A stretch of 64,000 nt of DNA from CAWIJJ01 sp963836405 (lineage in GTDB: Bacteria; Acidobacteriota; Terriglobia; Bryobacterales; Bryobacteraceae): assembly GCA_963836405.1 (NCBI GenBank), contig CAWIJL010000006.1, positions 62,001-126,000 of the forward strand. The letters are read 5' to 3'. Below, piece by piece: positions 51,739 through 60,114 of the stretch. The notes under the pieces were generated by a model. That model had not been told where the DNA came from, did no database searches, and saw nothing but the letters and a program-made list of their open reading frames with translations. Each line of letters opens with the position of its first letter. Positions within the stretch are counted from its first letter, which is position 1. The position numbers and the translations under genes were made by a program.

Positions 51739-53794
51739 TTAAAACGACAGCGCCGTAATCATTTTGTCGAGTTCTGCCTGCAAGGTGGCCTTCTTTCTCG
51801 TCGCCTCCGCTTGGCGGTCGCGCAACGCCACCAACTGCTGTTCGATGGTGTCGATCTGGCGCGCGTAGTTCTGCACCTGCTGCTGCTGTCCGCTCACCGA
51901 GTTCAGGCTCGAAATGTTGCGCCGGATTCGCTCCTCGTCGTTGTTCCGGTCGCGCACCTGGCTTTCGATGTCGCGAAGCGCCTGGTCGTTGGCGGCGATC
52001 AGCCCTTTCTGGTCGGCGATCTGCTGAAGCTGTTGCCGCCCCGCCGGGCTCAGTTCGCGGTTGCGGATGTAGTTGACCAGAATGTCCGGCGTGAGATTCA
52101 CCACCGAGTAGCTCTGGTCGTAGACGCGCTCTTCGGCCACCGCGAACTCGGTGCTGGCATCGGCCGCCAGTTTCACTTCGAAGCGATACGCGGCCGGCGT
52201 CTTTTCCGCCGGCTTCTGGTTGAGCAGCTTGTAGCCGGGCGGACGGGATGCTCGATGATCAGCGTCTTCGCCTTCTGGTCCACGTTGCGGATGGTGTAGG
52301 TGCTGGTCTCTTCGGCCGCGACCTTGGTCGTCAGCACGCCGCGGTTGGCGTGGAGCTCGCGGACCACGGCGGCCTTGCTGTCGAAGTGCCGTCGGTGATG
52401 CGCGTGCCGAGATCCACCGCGTAGCTGATCAGGCGCTTGTCGCCCGCCTTCAGCGTTTCCATCAGGGCTTCGCCGGCATAGGCGCCGCCGTCGTAAACCG
52501 TGATCGGGCCGCCGTCCAGCGTCTTGCCGGTGGAGTTGGTCAGCTCGGCGGCGTTGGTGGGATGCGCCGAGCTGTCGTCCGAATAGATCAGCAGTTTGCG
52601 CGCGATGCGATCTTCTGCTGCAGGAACGGCAGCATGGCGGATTCGTTCTTCCGGACCGTCACCGGCTTGCGAGATGCGGTATTCGAACAGCTCGCCCAGT
52701 TCGCGCGCGGTGGCGTCGGCCGCGATGCTGACTGGGAGTGCCTGCCGTCTTGGCGCAGTTCCTTCTCCATCAGCACGTCCTGGGATGCATCCGCCATCGC
52801 CATCTGCCGCGCCGCGGGAGCCGCCATCGAACGCCGCCGATGGCGCCGCAGGCGCCGGCGATCCCCGCCATCCTCTCCGATTCTCGGCGGCGCATTTCCA
52901 CTGGTCGCGAACCGCCCTCGTGCACCACCGGACGCTGCCGCGCGATCCTCCGGCAGCTCGGCCGCCGGGCGCGTGCACATACTTGGGCTCGTAGAGCTGG
53001 CTGATGAACGACATCGGCCGGCCCGACACCAGCGACAAGCTGCACGTTGGTCCAGTCTTCGCCGGTAGTGTTGTCGACGATGGCCCAGCCTTCCAGCGTC
53101 GGCTCCGGTCTGGCCGAAGATCAGCCGGTAACTCGATTTCCAGACCGGCGACGGAATCATGTAGCTGGCGGTGATCTGCGCGCTTCCGGCGTCGGTGGAA
53201 TCGATGTAGACGCTGCGCTTTTCCTTGCGACCGCGCGCGCTGACAGCGCCGCCAGGTAGTCGCTGAATGCTGTTGCAGCTCGGGATCGGCGAAGCGGATC
53301 CGGTGGCGGCCGCCAGATCGAACGTCCGCAGTTCGCCGGCATCGAGCAGCAGCGTCAATTGCTCCCGCTCGGGTGCTTCTTCGTCCGCCGGGGACCACGC
53401 GCCCGCTGACGATCGCGCCGGTCACCGTCTCGTCGCCGAACTTCAGCTCGATCCGCGCGCCCTTCAGCTGATCGAGCACGGCGCTGAGCGGCTGGCGCGC
53501 CCCGATGCTGAAACGGAAACTCGGCCAGTTTGTGGCTCCAGCGGCTCGCTGGAATCGTAGCGCAGGCCGGTGATCTTGCCGCCGCCCGTTCTCCTCGAGC
53601 GTGAGCGACTTCAGCACGTCGTTCATCTCCGACGCATTGAAATCCAGCCGCGCCGATTCGCCGGGGCCAGTCTGCCCGGAGCGCTCGAAATAGCCGACGC
53701 CGTGCTTGTACAGGATCACCTGGCGGACCGGCAGGTCCGCCGGCTAGCGCGCAGCACGGCGCTGCAAAACAGAAGCAACGAAAGTTCGCTTCAT
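51739..53794 (-). pseudogene. DUF4139 (MuiA-like) protein, interrupted by many frameshifts
   Basis: Starts MKRTFVAS at 53794 and ends in an intact final frame (52176 to 51739) that includes VNYIRNRELSPAGRQQL. Between them the coherent protein hops among all three frames: QVILYKHGVGYFERSG, MNDVLKSLTLEENG, IELKFGDETVTGAIVSG, LLLDAGELRTFDLAAATG, KRSVYIDSTDAGSAQITAS, YMIPSPVWKSSYRLIFGQTG and LSLVSGRPMSFISQLYEPK, with at least eight single-base shifts. DUF4139 proteins are periplasmic, with an N-terminal coiled region, and are linked to mucoidy inhibition in one organism. All amino-acid motifs remain conserved, and shifts occur mostly at G or C runs, so local sequence errors are a likely cause. 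Confidence 0.8.
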
Positions 53795-53841
53795 ATATTC
53801 TCCTCACGGGAAATGCGCCAGCGGCGTTCCTTTCAGACGCT

Positions 53842-54257
53842 TCATTCGCCCATCACTTTAATGATGACGCGTTTGCGCCGCTGCCCGTCGAATTCCGCGT
53901 AATAAACCTGCTGCCAGGGGCCGAAATCGAGCTTGCCTTCGGTCACCGGCACGATCACCTGGTGATGCACCAGCAGGCTCTTCAGATGCGAATCGCCGTT
54001 GGTTTCGCCGGTGCGGTGGTGGCGGTAATCGTCGCGGAACGGCGCCAGCTTTTCCAGCCATTCGTCGATGTCGGCAAGCAGCCCATCTTCGGCGTCGTTC
54101 ACCCACACGCCGGCCGTGATGTGCATGGCGGAAACCAGAATCATGCCCTCGCGGATGCCGCTTTTGCGGAGCGCGGTTTCCACTGCGATCCGTGATATTA
54201 ATATACTCCCGGTGCTTGCTTGGTTTTGAACGTGAGATATTCCGTATAAAATCGCAT
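53842..54257 (-). pseudogene. yjbQ: YjbQ/UPF0047 family protein with two single-base insertions
   Basis: Native start is ATG 54257 (MRFYTEYLTFKTK), then one extra base shifts to KHREYINITDR, and another to VETALRKSGIREGMILVSAM, which stays open to the stop at 53842. Total length 416 nt equals 138 codons plus 2. YjbQ motifs are present: HITAGVWVNDAEDGLLADID, YRHHRTGETNGDSHLKSLLV, PVTEGKLDFGPWQQVYYAEF. Members are small trimeric enzymes with weak thiamine-phosphate synthase activity. Because the neighbouring DUF4139 gene is broken in the same manner, sequence error is more likely than decay. Confidence 0.85.
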
Positions 54258-54281
54258 AGGGCGATCATACAACTCCCGTTT

Positions 54282-54671
54282 ATGCCTTCAGGTGGAAAAG
54301 TACTGCTTGTCGACGACGAACCGCCGCTTCTCAAGATGATGGGACTCTATCTGGGACGCCGGGGTTTCGATGTGGTCTCCTCAGGGGGCACCGACAAAGC
54401 CTGGCAGCTTTTTTCCGCCGCGCCCGCCGAATTCTCATTGGCCGTCCTGGACGCAACCATGGCGGGAATGAGCATGGAGGAGCTTGCGCAACGAATGCTC
54501 GAAGCGAGTCCGGCCGTCCGCATCATCGCGGCCAGCGGGTATCCGGTGAATCTCGCCTCGCTCCTTGCCCGTTATCCCCAGCGGGTGCTTTTCCTGCAAA
54601 AACCTTTCAGTCCCGAAGCATTGGTGTCCGCCGTACGGAGAATGCTTGGCCAGGAAAAAGAAGACGTTTGA
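54282..54671 (+). CDS. Single-domain response regulator (receiver protein)
   Basis: 129 aa from ATG 54282. Complete receiver: VLLVDDEPPLLKMMG acidic pair, phosphoacceptor in LAVLDATMAGMSMEE, AASGYPV switch serine, LFLQKPFSPEAL lysine. No output domain, so it acts through a partner protein. Divergent from yjbQ with 24 bp between starts. Its end overlaps the following small gene by 26 bp. Confidence 0.88.
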   Translation: MPSGGKVLLVDDEPPLLKMMGLYLGRRGFDVVSSGGTDKAWQLFSAAPAEFSLAVLDATMAGMSMEELAQRMLEASPAVRIIAASGYPVNLASLLARYPQRVLFLQKPFSPEALVSAVRRMLGQEKEDV

Positions 54672-54798
54672 CGTCGCCAGGGAAGTGAAGGCGATCGCAC
54701 GCGAGCGCGTGGGCACCGTGCCCGCCGCCAAACCGATCGAGCCTAAATCCAAACGCAAAAAGCCTAAGCACAAGAAGCCCCCGGGAGAAGAGAGCTGA
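54646..54798 (+). CDS. Small basic protein, 50 aa
   Basis: TTG start at 54646 with GGAG 7 nt upstream, overlapping the receiver gene. Sequence is lysine-rich: ARKKKTFDVAREVKAIARER and KPIEPKSKRKKPKHKKP. Short acidobacterial proteins with a TFDxVxEVKxIARERVG core and a lysine-rich tail are familiar, but no function is known. The stop is followed at once by the ATG of the next gene, supporting translation of this frame. Confidence 0.6.
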   Translation: MARKKKTFDVAREVKAIARERVGTVPAAKPIEPKSKRKKPKHKKPPGEES

Positions 54799-55542
54799 AT
54801 GCGGCAGACTCGAGCGCAGTGCTCGCGCCGGGAGTTTCTGGCTTTCGGTTCCGCCTTCGGATGGTTCCCGTTTTTCCGCCCGAAGCATGTCGGCCTGGCC
54901 GGAGCGCGCTTCCGGATTCACCGCTACGGCCGCTCCCTCCGCCGCTACCTGCTGATTCACGGCAACGAAGAAACCGCGCGCCAGGTGTTGCTGGTGCACA
55001 TGATCAATCACGAAGGCATCGGCTACGAGGTGGAATCGCACACCCGCAACGTTTCCATCGAGGGCGGTTTGATCGACCCGAACCGCATGTTCTCCCGCGT
55101 TGGAGCGGAAGCCAACTTGAAGCGCCTGAATCCGGATTGGCCGCGGCAGAAGGTGGACAAGGCGCTGGATGTGCTCGACCGGGGGCGGGAGAAATTGGTA
55201 GACGCTGTGCTGGCTCCGGAAGGCGGCCTCACCGTGGTGCTGCACAACAACTCGGAAGGGTATTCGGTGGCTGATGAGGAGCCCATCAGCGATGCCGGTT
55301 CGATTCGCGAGCGGGACAATCCCAGGGCCTTTTTCCTGTGCACGGACCCGGAGGATTTTCGCATCCTGTCGCGGTCGGCCTACAACGTCGTGCTGCAACA
55401 GAAGGGCCCGCGCCCGGACGACGGATCGCTGTCCCGGCTGGCCGCCGAGCGCGGCGTGCGCTATGTGAATCTGGAAGTGGCGCTGGGACATCGCGCCCGC
55501 CAGCAGGAAATGCTGGCCTGGCTCGAGTGGACGCTGCCGTAG
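54799..55542 (+). CDS. Hypothetical protein with Tat-like signal
   Basis: 247 aa; ATG follows the previous stop with no gap. The N-terminus SRREFLAFGSAFGWFPFF is twin-arginine-like. The body contains YLLIHGNEETARQVLLVHMI, FRIHRYGRSLRRYLLIH, TVVLHNNSEGYSVADEEPI, AFFLCTDPEDFRILSRSAYN and AERGVRYVNLEVALGHRARQ. The HGNE, HNN and final H motifs, spaced like a hydrolase metal site, make a zinc-dependent peptidase or amidase thinkable, but no family is recognised. Confidence 0.72.
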   Translation: MRQTRAQCSRREFLAFGSAFGWFPFFRPKHVGLAGARFRIHRYGRSLRRYLLIHGNEETARQVLLVHMINHEGIGYEVESHTRNVSIEGGLIDPNRMFSRVGAEANLKRLNPDWPRQKVDKALDVLDRGREKLVDAVLAPEGGLTVVLHNNSEGYSVADEEPISDAGSIRERDNPRAFFLCTDPEDFRILSRSAYNVVLQQKGPRPDDGSLSRLAAERGVRYVNLEVALGHRARQQEMLAWLEWTLP

Positions 55543-55550
55543 GGCGCGGC

Positions 55551-56666
55551 CTACATGAAGTAGTCTTTGACTTTTTCGAACAGGCCCTTTTCCGAGGGCG
55601 CGTTGTCAACGGGCAGGGTCTCGCGGAGTTGCTCCATCAACTTGCGCTGCTCGCGGGTGAGACGCGCCGGAATCTTCACGTCCACATGCACAAACAGGTC
55701 GCCGCGGCTGCTGCCGTTGAGGACCGGGACACCCTTGTGCCGCAGCCGGAACTGAGCGCCGTTCTGCGTCCCTTCCGGGATCTTCAGCTTGTGAGGCTGT
55801 TCGAGCGTTGGGATTTCGATCTCGGTGCCGAGCGCCGCTTGCGCGATATTCACCGGAATAGTGCAATGCAGATCGCTCTCCCGGCGTTCGAAGAACTGGT
55901 GCGGCTTCACCTTGAGGAACACATACAGGTCGCCGGTCGGCCCCCCGTTGGCGCCGGGCTGTCCTTCGCCCGCCAGCCGCATGCGCGTCCCGTCATCCAC
56001 GCCCGCCGGAATATTCACCTTGAGTTTCCGGTGGACCTGTTTGTAGCCCTGCCCGCGGCACCCGCTGCACGGATTGCGGATGATGTGCCCGGAACCGTTG
56101 CACGTACTGCAAGTTCGCCGGATGGACAGAAAACTCTGCTGATAAATGATTTCGCCGCGGCCGTGACAGGTGGGGCAGGTGCTGGGGCCGCTGCCCGGCT
56201 CCGAACCCGCTCCCTTGCACCGGTCGCAAGCCTCCATGCGTGGAACCTGAATGTCGGCGGGAAGGCCGAACACCGCCTCTTCGAAAGCGATTTCGAGATC
56301 GTAGCGGACATCTTCGCCGCGCTGCGCCCGGTTGCGGCGGCGGCCGCCTCCGCCGAACAGGTCGCCGAAACCGAAAAAGTCGCCCAGAATGTCGCCGAAA
56401 TCGGCGAAATTCTCCGGGTTGAAACCCTGGCTCGCCGCGCCCTGCACGCCGGCATGGCCGTAGCGATCGTAGGCGGCCCGCTTTTGCGGGTCGCTGAGAA
56501 CGCTGTACGCCTCGGCCGCTTCCTTGAATTTCTCCTCGGCCTCGGGATTCTCCGGATTGCGGTCCGGGTGATGCTGCAACGCCAGCTTGCGGTAAGCGCC
56601 CTTGATCTCCTGCTCACCGGATTCACGGCCCACACCAAGGACCTCGTAATAATCTCTTTTTGCCAC
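55551..56666 (-). CDS. dnaJ: Chaperone DnaJ
   Basis: 371 aa from GTG 56666, the codon matching the usual MAKRDYYEVLG start; an in-frame GTG at 56675 is an alternative. J domain with HPD in LQHHPDRNP; Gly/Phe-rich linker (FGDLFGGGGRRRNR); four zinc motifs CDRCKGAG, CPTCHGRG, CSTCNGSG, CSGCRGQG; C-terminal substrate-binding domains (GVDDGTRMRLAGEGQPGANG). It stimulates DnaK ATPase. Third gene of hrcA-grpE-dnaJ; dnaK is not in the window. Confidence 0.97.
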   Translation of the reverse strand: MAKRDYYEVLGVGRESGEQEIKGAYRKLALQHHPDRNPENPEAEEKFKEAAEAYSVLSDPQKRAAYDRYGHAGVQGAASQGFNPENFADFGDILGDFFGFGDLFGGGGRRRNRAQRGEDVRYDLEIAFEEAVFGLPADIQVPRMEACDRCKGAGSEPGSGPSTCPTCHGRGEIIYQQSFLSIRRTCSTCNGSGHIIRNPCSGCRGQGYKQVHRKLKVNIPAGVDDGTRMRLAGEGQPGANGGPTGDLYVFLKVKPHQFFERRESDLHCTIPVNIAQAALGTEIEIPTLEQPHKLKIPEGTQNGAQFRLRHKGVPVLNGSSRGDLFVHVDVKIPARLTREQRKLMEQLRETLPVDNAPSEKGLFEKVKDYFM

Positions 56667-56680
56667 GGAACTCACAGATT

Positions 56681-57220
56681 TTATGGCCTTACCGCTACTT
56701 TTACCCAGGCGGGCCGGAGCAGCTTTCCCTTGAAATTATAGCCTTTTTGCAGTTCACCCAGAATCGCCTGATCCTCGGCGTCTTTCGTCTTCTCCTGCTG
56801 CACGGCCTCGTGAATATTGGGGTCGAACAGTTGGCCCGCAGTCTCGATGGGCTCGAGGCCGCTGCGCCGGAGAATGTCGGAAAGCCGGTTGTAAATCAGC
56901 TCCACGCCGCGCGCATATTCTTTGTCCGCTGTCTCCACCTGCAAAGCGCGTTCGAAGTCGTCCAGCACCGGGAGGATGTCGCGAACCGCGTCCATGGCTG
57001 CAAATTGCAGATAATCGGAGCGTTCGCGATCGGCTCGGCGCCGGAAATTGTCGAATTCGGCGCGGGCGCGGAGAAGACGGTCCTGAAGGTCGGCGTTTTC
57101 CGCCGCGAGGCGGTCCCGTTCGGCGGCCAAGGCTTCCAGTTGGCCTGCGGATCCCTCTTCGCCGGCTCCCTCGCCTGGAAGATTCTCGGTCAGATTTGTA
57201 TCGGGCTTCTGCGTATCCAC
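56681..57220 (-). CDS. grpE: Nucleotide exchange factor GrpE
   Basis: 179 aa. Long N-terminal coiled coil (LAAERDRLAAENADLQDRLL) followed by the GrpE domain: RARAEFDNFRRRADRERSDY, ILPVLDDFERALQ, LEPIETAGQLFDPNIHEAVQ, ILGELQKGYNFKGKLLRPAW, VKVAV. GrpE releases ADP from DnaK. It lies between hrcA (50 bp upstream) and dnaJ (5 to 14 bp downstream). Confidence 0.97.
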   Translation of the reverse strand: MDTQKPDTNLTENLPGEGAGEEGSAGQLEALAAERDRLAAENADLQDRLLRARAEFDNFRRRADRERSDYLQFAAMDAVRDILPVLDDFERALQVETADKEYARGVELIYNRLSDILRRSGLEPIETAGQLFDPNIHEAVQQEKTKDAEDQAILGELQKGYNFKGKLLRPAWVKVAVRP

Positions 57221-57270
57221 TCTCTACAGTTTAACAAAGCGGGTCAAGCCACTCCGCTATCCCCGGGTGC

Positions 57271-58308
57271 TTAGAATCGGGCGCTTCCGAGCGCCTGGCT
57301 GATTTCGAGAACCGCGCCCATCACGCGTTCATACTGCATCCGCATCGGGCCCAACACTGCCACTTTCGCGGGCAGTCCGCTGGCCAGCCTTATGGTCATC
57401 CCGATCAGCGCCAGGTCTTTCATCGCAGGATGCGCCTCTTCGAGGCCCACATGCACCTGGAGCTCGCCCGGAGGCTGTTCGAGAAACCGGTCCAGCAGTT
57501 CGATCAGCCGCCGCTTTTCTTCGAGAGCCTGCATCAGCTCGCGGAGTTTCTCCCGGGTCAAATGGAGGTCCAGCCCGAGCAGGTTGGAAGCGCCTTCCAT
57601 GTGAATTTCGGGCGATGTGTCCACTTCGAGCAGGCCTTCGCGGTAGAACACCTGCAGATTGCTCAGCACCGCATCGTACAGGGCCCGCTCTTCGAGCATC
57701 CGCCGCAATAGTTCGCGCCGCGCTTCGCCAAGCTGCCAGCCGCGGAAATTCCGGTTCACATAGTTGCGGATCGAAACCAGGTCGTCCGGCGAGATCGGCT
57801 GTTCCAGGTTCACCACGCGGTTTCGCACCACCTGGTCGCGGGTGATCAGAATCATCAGCACGCGCCGGTCGGCCAAAGGCACCAGTTCCACCTGGTCGAG
57901 TTCCTGCGACACCGCCGGGAGGGCCGCGGCGATACCGATGTTCCGCGTCATCTCGGTGAGAATGTGGCTCGAGCGCTCCACCCGCGCCGCAATGGTGTGG
58001 AGCCCGTCGAATTCGCTGCGCAGACGGGCTGAGTCCGCCAGCCCCATCCGTCCCGCCGTCAGCGAGCCGACGAAAAAGCGAAAAGCCTTCTCGGTGGGGA
58101 TGCGCCCCGCAGAAGTATGGGGTTGCGACAGGTACCCCTCGTCGGCCAGATCCGCCATGACGTTGCGAATCGAAGCCGGACTGAGGGTATTGCTCCGTCG
58201 CTTCGACACCGTGCGCGACCCGACCGGCTCGCCGGTCTCGATGTAGGCGCGGACGATGGAATTGAGGATTTCCTTATGTCTCGATTTGAGCGGCGCGTCC
58301 GTTCGCAT
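57271..58308 (-). CDS. hrcA: Heat-inducible transcription repressor HrcA
   Basis: 345 aa. N-terminal winged helix: SRHKEILNSIVRAYIETGEP, VGSRTVSKRRSNTLSPASIR, NVMADLADEGYLSQPHTSAG, RIPTEKAFRFFV; then the GAF-like and dimerisation regions (QVELVPLADRRVLMILIT, NRNFRGWQLGEAR). HrcA normally represses groE and dnaK operons at a CIRCE element. No CIRCE repeat is seen upstream; a sigma-70-type promoter is at 58341-58370. Confidence 0.96.
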   Translation of the reverse strand: MRTDAPLKSRHKEILNSIVRAYIETGEPVGSRTVSKRRSNTLSPASIRNVMADLADEGYLSQPHTSAGRIPTEKAFRFFVGSLTAGRMGLADSARLRSEFDGLHTIAARVERSSHILTEMTRNIGIAAALPAVSQELDQVELVPLADRRVLMILITRDQVVRNRVVNLEQPISPDDLVSIRNYVNRNFRGWQLGEARRELLRRMLEERALYDAVLSNLQVFYREGLLEVDTSPEIHMEGASNLLGLDLHLTREKLRELMQALEEKRRLIELLDRFLEQPPGELQVHVGLEEAHPAMKDLALIGMTIRLASGLPAKVAVLGPMRMQYERVMGAVLEISQALGSARF

Positions 58309-58340
58309 GGACCAGTTGAACTACAGAACCCCTGATCGGC

Positions 58341-58370
58341 ATTGTAACCCAGTGAAATCAAAGGGGTCAA
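58341..58370 (-). promoter_or_regulatory. Sigma-70-type promoter of hrcA-grpE-dnaJ
   Basis: On the minus strand TTGACC (58370-58365) and TACAAT (58346-58341) are 18 bp apart, about 32 bp before the hrcA ATG. No CIRCE inverted repeat overlaps it. Confidence 0.55.
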
Positions 58371-58395
58371 ATCGGCCTTTGTCCAGCGCGCCGTC

Positions 58396-60069
58396 TCAGT
58401 GCCAATACGGGTGCGGTTCGGGAACGGCGGCGCCGTCTTTGCGCGGGTCGGAAGCCCCCGTGTTAGTGCCGGTCGCACTATCGTGAATCACCGCCTGGCC
58501 GCCGCCCATTTCGTTCGAAAAATCACCCTGCACTTTGAGCTGGTGCCCGCGCGCCGTAAGCGCGTCGCGAACCGCCGGCGGCACCCGGTTCTCGATCATC
58601 GCGTCGCACCCGGCGAACGTCTTCTTCGTGAAGCGCGGGGCCTCCAGCGCAGCCTGAACGTTCATGCCGTGGTCCACGATGTTGGAAACAAACTGCGCGT
58701 GCGCCTGCGCCTGGTTCAGGCCGCCCATGATGCCGAAACCGATATGCACCGTGCCCTTTTCCATGAAGCCGGGAATGATCGTATGGAATGGACGCTTGCG
58801 CGGCGCCAGCGCATTCGGATGGGCCGGATCGAAGTCGAACATGGCCCCCCGGTTGTGCAGGGCGAAGCCGTAGTCGTCCACGGTTACGCCCGACCCGAAG
58901 TGCTCGTACAGGCTCTGGATCAGCGAGACGATGTTGCCGTCTTTATCCACCACCGAGAGGTAAATGGTGTCGCCTCCGATCGCCGGCGGTGTGCCCGCCT
59001 CCACCCGGCAACTGGCGCGGTTCGGGTCGATAAGCTTCGCGCGCTCCCGGGCATAGTCCATCGACAGCATGCCCTTCACCGGCACCTTCGCGAAGCGCAT
59101 GTCCGCGACATAGCGCTCCAGATCGGCATAAGCGACCTTCTTGGCTTCGATTTGCAGGTGCAGTTCCTCGACCCCGCGAGAAGCGTACGTGGGCAGCGGG
59201 AACAGCGAGAACAAATTCAACATCTGGAGCGCGCCGATGCCCTGGCCGCTCGGCGGCAATTCGTAGATTTTCCAGCCGCGGTACTCGGTGGAAATCGGCT
59301 CCACCCATTCGGGTGCGAAATCGGCCAGGTCGGCCAGGGCCATCTTGCCGCCCAGCCGGTCGCTGGTTTTCAGAATGGCGCGCGCGATGGCGCCGCGGTA
59401 GAACGCGGCTTCTCCTTCGGTCGCGATCGTCCGATAAGCCGAGGCCATCTGCGGATTCCGGAAGGTGTCGCCGATTGCGGGCGCGGCGCCGCCCGGTAGA
59501 AAGATCCGCTTCGAGTTTTCGTTTTTGGAGAGCTTGCCCTCCTGGAGTTTCCAGGCCTCGCCGATGATCTCCGTCACTGGAAAGCCCTGGGAGGCGTAGT
59601 AAATCGCGGGCTGGAACAGGTCCTTCCAGGGCAGCCGTCCGAACCGCTTGTGCAGCGCCGCCCACCCGTTGACGCAGCCGGGGACGGTCACCGTCTGAAT
59701 GCCGTCCTTGGGAATGGACGTGTTGCCGAGCGATTTGAGCGCGTCGATCGTCAGCGCTTCAGGCGCCCAGCCGCTCGAATTGATGCCGGTCAACTTACCG
59801 GTTTTCGCGTCCCAATAGATAGCGAAAAGATCCCCGCCGATGCCGCAGCTCTGCGGTTCCACCACCCCGAGCACCGCGTTGGCCGCAATCGCTGCATCCA
59901 TCGCCGAGCCGCCGCGCGCCAACACCTGCGCTCCCGCCTGCGAGGCCAGCGTCTGGCTGGTGGCCACGATGCCCCTGTCCGACATGACCAGCGAACGCGC
60001 CTGGGTCCGGTCCTGCGCCGCAGCGGGCAAAGCCGGCAAAAGAAGTAGCACCACGCGAAGATACCGCAT
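58396..60069 (-). CDS. ggt: Gamma-glutamyltransferase
   Basis: 557 aa with signal peptide MRYLRVVLLLLPALPAAA. Ggt motifs: GIVATSQTLASQAGAQVLAR, GGSAMDAAIAANAVLGVVEP, GIGGDLFAIYWDAKTG. The autoprocessing threonine that becomes the N-terminus of the small subunit is in GGDTIYLSVVDKDGN, seven residues before the conserved Asp; further NRGAMFDFDPAHPN and IMGGLNQAQAHAQFVSN. The enzyme transfers or hydrolyses gamma-glutamyl groups (glutathione) in the periplasm. Divergent from the amidohydrolase gene, 45 bp between starts. Confidence 0.95.
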   Translation of the reverse strand: MRYLRVVLLLLPALPAAAQDRTQARSLVMSDRGIVATSQTLASQAGAQVLARGGSAMDAAIAANAVLGVVEPQSCGIGGDLFAIYWDAKTGKLTGINSSGWAPEALTIDALKSLGNTSIPKDGIQTVTVPGCVNGWAALHKRFGRLPWKDLFQPAIYYASQGFPVTEIIGEAWKLQEGKLSKNENSKRIFLPGGAAPAIGDTFRNPQMASAYRTIATEGEAAFYRGAIARAILKTSDRLGGKMALADLADFAPEWVEPISTEYRGWKIYELPPSGQGIGALQMLNLFSLFPLPTYASRGVEELHLQIEAKKVAYADLERYVADMRFAKVPVKGMLSMDYARERAKLIDPNRASCRVEAGTPPAIGGDTIYLSVVDKDGNIVSLIQSLYEHFGSGVTVDDYGFALHNRGAMFDFDPAHPNALAPRKRPFHTIIPGFMEKGTVHIGFGIMGGLNQAQAHAQFVSNIVDHGMNVQAALEAPRFTKKTFAGCDAMIENRVPPAVRDALTARGHQLKVQGDFSNEMGGGQAVIHDSATGTNTGASDPRKDGAAVPEPHPYWH

Positions 60070-60114
60070 GAATCCGCATGATATCAGCTACCGGTTGTTA
60101 AAATCGGGGTCAAC

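Noticed and set aside
53842..54257. Programmed frameshifting in yjbQ
   Set aside because: Two separate single-base insertions without slippery sequences, in a small enzyme never known to need it.
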